This document shows, piece after piece, positions 1 to 5,002 of a stretch of 5,002 bases of DNA. Every line of letters begins with the position of its first letter. The first letter of the stretch is position 1. The position numbers were made by a program, and so were the translations under genes. The notes under the pieces were generated by a model. It saw only the letters and a program-made list of their open reading frames with translations, made no database searches and was not told the DNA's origin. The stretch lies in the NCBI GenBank assembly GCA_023441845.1, contig JAEZNF010000411.1:1-5002 (forward strand), in the 5' to 3' direction. The stretch is from Bacillota bacterium. Lineage in GTDB: Bacteria > Bacillota > Clostridia > Acetivibrionales > DSM-2933.

Positions 1-43
1 CTATAAAGTAATTATTGCTCTTTGTAAAAACTTCTTAAATAAT

Positions 44-93
44 AAAGCCCTTTGCATCATACTGTATAAGTACAGTACAATGCAAAAGGCTTC
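44..93 (-). terminator. Probable rho-independent terminator of tRNA-Ser (long hairpin)
   Basis: Positions 45-66 pair with 71-92 around a four-base loop (67-70), giving a 22-position stem. Three positions (50/87, 58/79, 59/78) are C-A or A-C mismatches on the plus strand but become G-U wobbles in minus-strand RNA, so the helix is unbroken only when transcribed from the minus strand. A fourth wobble (44/93) can extend it. The 3' side then runs into a U-rich stretch on the minus strand (positions 44 down to 37: U,A,U,U,A,U,U,U). It lies about 50 bases beyond the tRNA 3' end, as expected for a tRNA terminator. The stem is longer and more AU-rich than a typical terminator, so another structured role (processing signal, or relic of a small palindromic element) is possible. 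Confidence 0.6.
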
Positions 94-141
94 TCTGCTG
101 GAATTTACGACAATAAACATCGTGGTATATCGCATAAAGTT

Positions 142-230
142 TGGCGGAGAGGGTGGGATTCGAACCCACGTGACGTTGCCGTCAAACTGATTTCGAGTCA
201 GCCCCGTTATGACCACTTCGATACCTCTCC
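142..230 (-). tRNA. tRNA-Ser, anticodon CGA (reads UCG)
   Basis: Read on the minus strand this is a complete 89-nt class II tRNA. The acceptor stem GGAGAGG (230-224) pairs with CCTCTCC (152-146), followed by discriminator G (145) and an encoded CCA (144-142). The D arm has a short 3-bp stem and a GG in its loop. The anticodon stem GCTGA/TCAGT encloses the loop CTCGAAA, with anticodon CGA at 195-193. A long variable arm (TGACG, loop GCAA, CGTCA) is the hallmark of tRNA-Ser. The T arm is GTGGG/CCCAC with loop TTCGAAT. No intron or mismatch is seen. It decodes UCG serine codons; the adjacent surface-protein gene is serine-rich and uses this codon (for example Ser48, Ser64 and Ser68). It appears to be transcribed alone, with a probable promoter upstream and a hairpin terminator downstream. 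Confidence 0.97.
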
Positions 231-255
231 ACACATATTATAAAGTTACTGAAAT

Positions 256-285
256 ATTTTAACACATTGCACCATGATAAATCAA
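256..285 (-). promoter_or_regulatory. Candidate sigma-A promoter for tRNA-Ser
   Basis: On the minus strand a TTGATT box (285-280) is followed after 18 bases by TAAAAT (261-256). This would start transcription about 20 bases before the mature tRNA 5' end, leaving a short leader for RNase P to remove. A second, better -10 match, TATAAT (242-237), lies closer, but it has no clear -35 at 17-18 bases and would start transcription at or next to tRNA base 1. Either or both may act; the choice is inference from box quality and spacing. Confidence 0.42.
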
Positions 286-387
286 CAGGAAATTACATCA
301 ATATATTCTTTTATCAATAATCCATTAATAAAAACAGTTCAAAATTCCGAAATATATATTACTACACCCGAAAAACTCTTAATTCCC

Positions 388-392
388 GGAGG
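388..392 (+). promoter_or_regulatory. Ribosome-binding site of the FN3-SLH gene
   Basis: GGAGG, a perfect core Shine-Dalgarno match, ends five bases before the ATG at 398. It fixes the start codon, which opens directly into a good signal peptide. Confidence 0.85.
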
Positions 393-397
393 TATCC

Positions 398-472
398 ATG
401 AAACATAAATTTATCCTTACTTTTTTTATTACTGCAGCGGTACTTTTGGCTTTGCATATCAACACATATGCT
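398..472 (+). other. Signal peptide coding region (residues 1-25)
   Basis: The encoded N-terminus has basic residues at 2 and 4, a run of hydrophobic residues to about position 19, and a short polar region ending T-Y-A before A26, a standard signal peptidase I site. The FN3 array starts immediately after it. No lipobox cysteine is present, so it is not a lipoprotein. The cleavage position is estimated by eye. Confidence 0.85.
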
Positions 473-3400
473 GCCTTTACAATAACAGCCGCTCCATCCA
501 ACTCACACCCCGACACACAAATTAACCTTACATGGGAATCGCACCCCAGTGCATTAATGTATGAAATTTTCAGAGCCGAGGGGGGTTCGTCTCCCGTATC
601 GATAAAAACTGTGAACGTCAATACCGATATTAACTACCTCAGCTATGTGGATAACGGCACGGCCGGGGCAGGTTTAACTCCCGAAACAAGCTATAATTAT
701 ACAATACATGCATACTCCGATGAGGCCATGCAAAACGAGGTATCAAGCAGTACAACTTCGGTTTCTACCTCTGTAATGCTGAAACCCTCCATTGTATCGG
801 CTGTATTTGATATAAACAACCGTACTGTCACTCTCAATTGGATAAACAACTCACCTGCTGCAACCGGAAGCACTGTTAAGGACGCAGGGGCTGCTGTATT
901 GGCAACTGTCGACAGCGGCACCACTACCTGTACATTTTCAGACCCCGCTATGGTTAATAATAGCCCGTCACATTACACAGTTGTGTCCTCAGGCGGGGCT
1001 ACCTATGGTCCTGTCGATTCCAATCCGGTTGCTATTACGCCTATAGCTGCGCCTGTTCTTACATCATCCGTTGAAAACGGGGTTGTAACTTTATCATGGG
1101 ACACAAACCTTATAGAATCCTTTTCCCTTGAACGGTCAAAGTATTCTCAAACGGGATGGGGTGCGTGGCAGGCAATAAATACGCAGCTCGCACAGGGTAC
1201 TCAGAGTATAACCGACACATTAAGTGCAGGAGGTTTATACAGGTACCGCCTTGCCGCAAAGTCCGGAACCAATTACAGCGGATTCAGCAATATCTCTCAG
1301 ACCATATCCAAACCCATGCCCCCGACAAACCTGTCCTGCACGTTTGCCGCATCAAACCGCATTGATTTGTCGTGGTCTAATGATTTAACCAATGAATCAG
1401 GCTTGATTGTCGAAAAGAAAATAGGTACAGGCAGCTATTCAACTATTGCACAACTCGACAAAAGTGCTGTTTCGTATTCCGATACTTTTGCAATAATCGC
1501 AGGCACAGATTACTATTATAGAGTGTCAGCCAGCGACTCGGCCAGCAATACAGCGCTCGGCAGTGAATACCGTATCTCGGCAACAGTGCCGGCCTCTCCC
1601 GCGTCTCTTACCATGACCGTCGCTTCAACTACAAGAATAGATTTGAACTGGACAGACAACTCAAACAACGAAGCAGGCTTTAAGGTGGAAAGGAAAATCG
1701 ATTCGGGTGCCTTTGAAGAGTTGTCCATCCTTCCCGCAAATATTAACTCGTTTTCCGATGAGGGCGTTTCTACCGGCCATACCTATACATACAGGGTGCG
1801 GTCATATAATCAATTCGGCAATTCATCCGGCTACACCAATGAGGTCTCCTCAACGTCCAGTGCAGTAAAGACACCGGCGTCCCTGGAGATTTCCGTTATT
1901 ACATCAACCTCGGTACAGCTTACCTGGTCATATTCCGAGTCTACAAGCTTAAGAACGGTAGTTGAAAGGAAAACAGGTACCGACGGAACCTGGACTGTTA
2001 TTGCAGATCTAAGCAGCGGTGCTACAACATATTATGATTATTCATTGACACAGAACACGCGCTATTTCTACAGGATAAAAGCAAAAGCAGCCAACAACAT
2101 ATACTCCGTGCCGTATCCCAATGATAACACAGGGAAAGAAGCCTATACGGTATTTTCTCCTCTATACATAACGGTAGTTTCCTCATCCCAGATCAATCTG
2201 TCATGGGAAGATAAAGCAGCGGGTGAGACGGGTTTTAAAGTTCAAAGGAAGACCGACTCCGGCAGTTTTACCGATATAGCTTCCCTGGATGCAAATATAA
2301 CAACATATTCCGATAAAAACGTAACTGCCGGCCACACCTATACTTACAGAGTGCTTTTAATAAACTCCCCTGCAAGCTCCACAGTTTACACAAATGCCGT
2401 ATCGGCTTCAACCAATAACATAACAACACCAATTTCATTGGAACTTGATGTGGTGTCACCCTCGCAAATTGATCTTATCTGGGACTTTTCATACTCAGGG
2501 AGTTTTTCTACCATCATAGAAAGGAAAGCAACCGAATCGGGCTCATGGGTTGAAATAGCAAGGGTTGAAAGCGGAAAGAGAAGCTATAGTAACACCGGCC
2601 TCTCTGACAATACACAATACTTTTACCGTATTAAGGCTGCTTTCAGTTCAAACATTTTTTCCCAGACCTATCCGTATGACAATACAGGCGTAGGAGCTGT
2701 AACAAAAATAAAAAGCCCTACAAACCTTAAGGGTGAAGCGCTATCAGACTCTCAAATCTATTTGACCTGGACCTCCAACTCAAGCGGAGTACAATATGTA
2801 ATAGAGCGAAAAACCGAGCTGAGTGACTTTTACGTGGTAGGAACAACAGCGGTTAATGCTGATAGCTGGTCTGATGTTTCTCTTATTCCGAATTACCAGT
2901 ACACCTACCGCATTAAAGCAATAGGCCAAAACAACCTGTCCGAATATTCCCCTGAGATAACAGTGGCCTGCTCCAATTTAACCGCCCCTTCAGGTCTCAC
3001 TGCCAACGGACTTACAAGTACAAGCATTGAGCTTCGCTGGCTTGACAACACAACAAATGAGTCCGCCTTCGAAATATGGAGAACTGCAGGCACTACATCA
3101 CAGTGGGAACTGATTACTTCAACCGGTAGCAATATCACACAATACATCGACAGCGGTCTTTCCGCCAATATACAATACTCATATAAAGTTAGAGCGTATA
3201 TCTCAAGCAAAAGCATTTATTCGGCATATTCCGATACAGTATCTGTCATTACAACAGTACCTAATGCCCCAACAGTTACTTACAGCCGCATATCAGACAC
3301 GTCACTCAATCTGACATGGACCGACAATTCAACAAATGAGAGCGGCTTTAAAGTTGAAAAGAAGGAAGGCCTTGCCGGAAGTTGGTATGAAATAGCCTCA

Positions 3401-4357
3401 CTTTCACAGAATGTTACCAGTTATTCCGTTACTTCTTTAAATACCGGTACAGTGTATTTCTTCAGAATAAAAGCTTATAATACCCTTTACAACAGCTATT
3501 CATACAGTAACGAACTTGAGGTATCTTTAGCCCTTCCCGGTGCACCGTCAAATATTACCATGCGGGCACTGTCTTCATCCCAGATCGAAATAAACTGGAC
3601 CGATAACTCGAATAACGAGCTGGGGTTTATAATTGAAAGGCAGCAGTCAAGCGGTATTTTTATGGAAGCAGGCAGGGTAGGTCAGAATACTGTCCGGTTT
3701 GTAGACAGCGGCCTTAGCTCAAACCAGGTGTATGTCTACAGGATCCGCGCATATAACAATAGCGGCAGCAGTGCTTATACCGTTAGTAAAGCGGTAGCAA
3801 CCAGGCCCGCAACCGTATACAAGGATATTCAAAACGTAGGCTGGGCTAAAAGCGCTATTGAAACCCTTACCAGTAGGGGGATAATCAAGGGTAAAACCGC
3901 TGAAACATTTGCTCCAAATGATAACATTACCAGGGCAGAATTTGTGTGCCTTATAATAAGGGCTTTCAACCTGAACAAAACAGCTGTAGGGTCTTTTACG
4001 GATGTTAGTGCCCGCGACTGGTTTTACGGGGAAGTTATGACTGCCAAGGATCTTGGGATTGTCTCGGGAAATAAATTCAACTACTTTTTCCCGAACAGGT
4101 CCATAACAAGGGAAGATGTGGCAGAAATCATTGTCCGTACATTAAAAGTTATTGATAAGCCTTTCAAGGGGAGCAGCACCGATGTATTGAAGAAATTTTC
4201 CGACAGGAATTCCATCTCACAGTACGCCGTTGTGAGCGTAGCCAACCTTGTAAATGAGGGTATTTTAAACGGCAGAGCGGAAAATATATTGTCGCCCAAA
4301 GGCTATGCAACAAGAGCAGAAGCTGCTCTGCTTTTAAGTAAAATAATTGACAGGTAG
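398..4357 (+). CDS. Secreted cell-surface protein: about 12 FN3 domains plus three C-terminal SLH domains
   Basis: A complete 1319-residue protein with ATG start, GGAGG five bases upstream and TAG stop. Residues 1-25 are a Sec signal peptide: K2/H3/K4, a hydrophobic core at 5-19, and likely cleavage after T-Y-A25. Residues 27-1136 hold about twelve FN3 (Ig-like beta-sandwich) domains, roughly 27-126, 130-214, 217-304, 307-396, 398-489, 491-586, 587-675, 677-771, 773-860, 863-953, 955-1045 and 1047-1136. Each has an early L-x-W strand and, except for the divergent domain 2, a late Y-x-Y-R/K-[VIL]-x-A-type strand. Residues 1141-1319 are three SLH domains, which in this family bind pyruvylated secondary cell-wall polymer and hold the protein on the surface without a sortase motif. 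There is no LPXTG, no transmembrane anchor and no catalytic domain that I recognise. Only four cysteines occur (178, 314, 858, 1184), each in a different domain, so intradomain disulfides are not expected. It probably serves as a surface stalk, adhesin or binding scaffold; the ligand is unknown. The gene stands alone: the upstream tRNA is divergent and tadA converges three bases downstream. No confident promoter is visible; a TATATT at 355-360 is a possible -10 without a matching -35. The architecture is secure, the role is inference. Confidence 0.95.
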   Translation: MKHKFILTFFITAAVLLALHINTYAAFTITAAPSNSHPDTQINLTWESHPSALMYEIFRAEGGSSPVSIKTVNVNTDINYLSYVDNGTAGAGLTPETSYNYTIHAYSDEAMQNEVSSSTTSVSTSVMLKPSIVSAVFDINNRTVTLNWINNSPAATGSTVKDAGAAVLATVDSGTTTCTFSDPAMVNNSPSHYTVVSSGGATYGPVDSNPVAITPIAAPVLTSSVENGVVTLSWDTNLIESFSLERSKYSQTGWGAWQAINTQLAQGTQSITDTLSAGGLYRYRLAAKSGTNYSGFSNISQTISKPMPPTNLSCTFAASNRIDLSWSNDLTNESGLIVEKKIGTGSYSTIAQLDKSAVSYSDTFAIIAGTDYYYRVSASDSASNTALGSEYRISATVPASPASLTMTVASTTRIDLNWTDNSNNEAGFKVERKIDSGAFEELSILPANINSFSDEGVSTGHTYTYRVRSYNQFGNSSGYTNEVSSTSSAVKTPASLEISVITSTSVQLTWSYSESTSLRTVVERKTGTDGTWTVIADLSSGATTYYDYSLTQNTRYFYRIKAKAANNIYSVPYPNDNTGKEAYTVFSPLYITVVSSSQINLSWEDKAAGETGFKVQRKTDSGSFTDIASLDANITTYSDKNVTAGHTYTYRVLLINSPASSTVYTNAVSASTNNITTPISLELDVVSPSQIDLIWDFSYSGSFSTIIERKATESGSWVEIARVESGKRSYSNTGLSDNTQYFYRIKAAFSSNIFSQTYPYDNTGVGAVTKIKSPTNLKGEALSDSQIYLTWTSNSSGVQYVIERKTELSDFYVVGTTAVNADSWSDVSLIPNYQYTYRIKAIGQNNLSEYSPEITVACSNLTAPSGLTANGLTSTSIELRWLDNTTNESAFEIWRTAGTTSQWELITSTGSNITQYIDSGLSANIQYSYKVRAYISSKSIYSAYSDTVSVITTVPNAPTVTYSRISDTSLNLTWTDNSTNESGFKVEKKEGLAGSWYEIASLSQNVTSYSVTSLNTGTVYFFRIKAYNTLYNSYSYSNELEVSLALPGAPSNITMRALSSSQIEINWTDNSNNELGFIIERQQSSGIFMEAGRVGQNTVRFVDSGLSSNQVYVYRIRAYNNSGSSAYTVSKAVATRPATVYKDIQNVGWAKSAIETLTSRGIIKGKTAETFAPNDNITRAEFVCLIIRAFNLNKTAVGSFTDVSARDWFYGEVMTAKDLGIVSGNKFNYFFPNRSITREDVAEIIVRTLKVIDKPFKGSSTDVLKKFSDRNSISQYAVVSVANLVNEGILNGRAENILSPKGYATRAEAALLLSKIIDR
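476..3805 (+). repeat. Array of about 12 FN3 domain repeats
   Basis: The array encodes about twelve tandem units of 85-100 residues. The recurring pattern is an L-x-W core strand, then in many units a T-D-N-S-x-N-E-x-G-F-x-[VI]-E-[RK] segment, an S/T-Y-S-D turn, and a Y-x-Y-R-[VI]-x-A strand. Three kinds of unit can be told apart. Units 1-3 are divergent. Units 4, 5, 10, 11 and 12 carry the N-E-[SAL]-[GA]-F signature (unit 7 has a G-E-T-G-F variant). Units 6 and 8 lack it and end in a P-Y-x-x-D-N-T-G tail. Unit 9 is intermediate. The DNA of neighbouring units has diverged, so this is an old array rather than a recently slipped repeat. Boundaries are approximate to about five residues. Confidence 0.9.
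1589..2710 (+). repeat. Duplicated two-domain unit: FN3 5-6 and FN3 7-8
   Basis: Two consecutive blocks, 1589-2155 (residues 398-586) and 2156-2710 (residues 587-771), share the same internal order. Each has an N-E/G-E-x-G-F-type FN3 domain containing G-H-T-Y-T-Y-R-V and Y-T-N-x-V-S. Next comes a T-P-x-S-L-E linker, and then a second FN3 domain without the N-E motif, containing V/I-E-R-K, R/Q-Y-F-Y-R-I-K-A, and a P-Y-x-x-D-N-T-G tail. Features of the second type occur only in domains 6 and 8. The simplest explanation is tandem duplication of a pair, about 190 residues per copy, followed by divergence. Confidence 0.75.
3818..4354 (+). repeat. Three SLH (S-layer homology) domains
   Basis: SLH1 is about residues 1141-1193, with K-D-I, W-A, G-I-I-K-G, F-x-P-N and I-T-R-A-E (T1178-E1181). 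SLH2 is about 1199-1253, with F-T-D-V, W-F, G-I-V-S-G, F-F-P-N and I-T-R-E-D (T1237-D1240). SLH3 is about 1266-1319, with F-S-D, G-I-L-N-G, L-S-P and A-T-R-A-E (T1305-E1308). In studied SLH proteins the T-R-A-E motif helps form the binding grooves for pyruvylated secondary cell-wall polysaccharide. Repeats 1 and 3 are canonical, while repeat 2 has T-R-E-D. The third domain ends exactly at the protein C-terminus. Confidence 0.93.
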
Positions 4358-4360
4358 CTT

Positions 4361-4864
4361 TTAGATTCCTCTGGACTTTTTCAAGCGCAGTTCCCTGAAA
4401 AACTTCTTAAGAATCTCCGAGCATTTTTCCTCCAGTATGCCGCTTGTGACTTCCACCCTATGGTTGAATTTTTCGACAGCAAGCACGTTAATAACAGATC
4501 CGGCGGCTCCTGCCTTCGGATCTGCAGCCCCAATATATAAACGTCTGATCCTGGCCTGTATTATGGCGCCTGCGCACATTGTGCAGGGCTCCAGCGTCAC
4601 ATACATGTCACAGTCATTCAGCCTCCATGACCCAAGTTTCTTACTTGCCTTGCGTATGGCCGTAATTTCCGCATGCAGCGTAGGATCTTCCTTTGATTCC
4701 CTTTCATTATGACCGCGGGATATTATTTTTCCGTCCTTGACAATAACGGCTCCAACAGGGGTCTCTTCCTTATTATATGCTTTTACAGCTTCCATGAAGG
4801 CTTTACTCATGAACCATTCGTCTATTCTGTTTTCTTCCCGGTTCTCCGGTACTTTTTCAGTCAT
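4361..4864 (-). CDS. tadA: tRNA-specific adenosine deaminase TadA
   Basis: TadA deaminates the wobble adenosine of tRNA-Arg(ACG) to inosine in the cytoplasm, allowing one tRNA to read CGU, CGC and CGA; it is usually essential. In the 167-residue product beginning at the ATG (4864-4862), the zinc and catalytic site is H-A-E (H64, E66) plus P-C-T-M-C (C94, C97). The P-V-G-A-V segment and the N-terminal helix (E-W-F-M-S-K-A-F-M-E-A) match the TadA family, and the length is normal apart from a charged extension of about 15 residues. The start rests on a GGGGG Shine-Dalgarno-like run eight bases upstream of the ATG. A TTG immediately before it (4867-4865) is a less likely alternative that adds one residue, and an internal ATG at residue 19 would begin inside the conserved helix. 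A related guanine or cytosine deaminase is unlikely given the TadA-type motifs. A consensus promoter lies about 90 bases upstream. The gene ends three bases from the stop of the converging FN3-SLH gene. Confidence 0.96.
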   Translation of the reverse strand: MTEKVPENREENRIDEWFMSKAFMEAVKAYNKEETPVGAVIVKDGKIISRGHNERESKEDPTLHAEITAIRKASKKLGSWRLNDCDMYVTLEPCTMCAGAIIQARIRRLYIGAADPKAGAAGSVINVLAVEKFNHRVEVTSGILEEKCSEILKKFFRELRLKKSRGI

Positions 4865-4872
4865 CAAGTCAT

Positions 4873-4877
4873 CCCCC
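4873..4877 (-). promoter_or_regulatory. Ribosome-binding site of tadA
   Basis: A GGGGG run on the minus strand (4877-4873) can pair with the CCUCC of 16S rRNA with one G-U wobble. It sits eight bases from the ATG at 4864 and five from the TTG at 4867. The eight-base spacing and the stronger codon favour the ATG. Confidence 0.6.
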
Positions 4878-4952
4878 GCTTTGCCCGTTAAAATAGTATT
4901 TCTTAGAGCACACTAATACCATATATACTTGACTGCCTTTGTTGCGGAATAC

Positions 4953-4981
4953 ATTATAGCCCAATTCAGAGTCCCTGTCAA
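4953..4981 (-). promoter_or_regulatory. Perfect consensus sigma-A promoter upstream of tadA
   Basis: On the minus strand TTGACA (4981-4976) and TATAAT (4958-4953) are separated by exactly 17 bases, a full match to the housekeeping consensus. Transcription would start near 4946 and run into tadA, leaving an untranslated leader of about 80 bases. No competing reading frame lies between it and tadA, so tadA is the natural target. Confidence 0.85.
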
Positions 4982-5002
4982 AGTAATAAAACTTAATTTT
5001 TT

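Noticed and set aside
1..234. Open frame on the minus strand across the tRNA (77 codons)
   Set aside because: It reads straight through the tRNA-Ser and its hairpin, has no ribosome-binding site, and its product resembles nothing; it is a chance frame.
2905..3216. Minus-strand open frame of 103 codons inside the FN3 array
   Set aside because: It overlaps clear FN3 coding sequence on the plus strand and lacks start signals; several similar frames in the array are of the same kind.
476..3805. Recent tandem DNA repeat or slippage in the FN3 array
   Set aside because: Units match at protein level but are clearly diverged at DNA level, so there is no sign of recent expansion or assembly collapse.
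4313..4335. Seven-base hairpin (AGAGCAG/CTGCTCT) followed by TTTT on the plus strand
   Set aside because: It lies inside the codons for the last SLH T-R-A-E-A-A-L-L motif, before the stop codon, and has no U-tract on the minus strand. It is explained by codon choice and would cut the gene short if it were a terminator.
4437..4712. Plus-strand open frame of 91 codons over tadA
   Set aside because: It is the antisense shadow of tadA, with no ribosome-binding site and no sensible product.
4865..4946. Possible riboswitch or T-box in the tadA leader
   Set aside because: No T-box sequence or known riboswitch core is visible; only weak AU-rich pairings can be drawn.
4980..5002. Plus-strand T-run at the window end as a terminator
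   Set aside because: Only a 4-bp AT stem (AAGT/ACTT) precedes the T-run, too weak to support a call, and it lies at the window edge.

Overview
The window looks like chromosomal DNA of a Gram-positive, Clostridia-type bacterium. The evidence is a strong GGAGG ribosome-binding site, a textbook sigma-A promoter, moderately AT-rich DNA, and a secreted protein carrying C-terminal SLH (S-layer homology) domains of the kind that bind pyruvylated cell-wall polymers. Long FN3-SLH surface proteins are common in Clostridia, including the cellulolytic Acetivibrio/Ruminiclostridium group, but the genus cannot be fixed from the sequence.

Layout: (1) 1-141 holds the 3' trailer of a tRNA gene and a long hairpin read on the minus strand (about 44-93), interpreted as its terminator. 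(2) 142-230, minus, is tRNA-Ser(CGA) with an encoded CCA end. (3) 231-397 is a divergent spacer with minus-strand promoter candidates for the tRNA and the ribosome-binding site of the next gene. (4) 398-4357, plus, is one very large gene (1319 aa): signal peptide, about 12 FN3 domains and three SLH domains, with no catalytic domain that I can recognise. (5) 4361-4864, minus, is tadA, the tRNA adenosine deaminase; it converges on the large gene with a 3-bp gap. (6) 4865-5002 is the tadA leader, with a perfect TTGACA-17-TATAAT promoter.

Functionally, two conserved translation genes on the minus strand (tadA and tRNA-Ser) flank one accessory cell-surface gene on the opposite strand. TadA and the tRNA-Ser are not enzyme and substrate: TadA acts on tRNA-Arg(ACG). 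The surface protein is probably exported by Sec, held to the wall by its SLH domains, and displays a long FN3 stalk. Within that stalk FN3 domains 5-6 and 7-8 form a duplicated two-domain unit. I see no mobile element, CRISPR array, phage gene or defence system, and the window does not show a clearly new system. The most noteworthy items are the modular history of the FN3 array and the strand-polarised hairpin after the tRNA.
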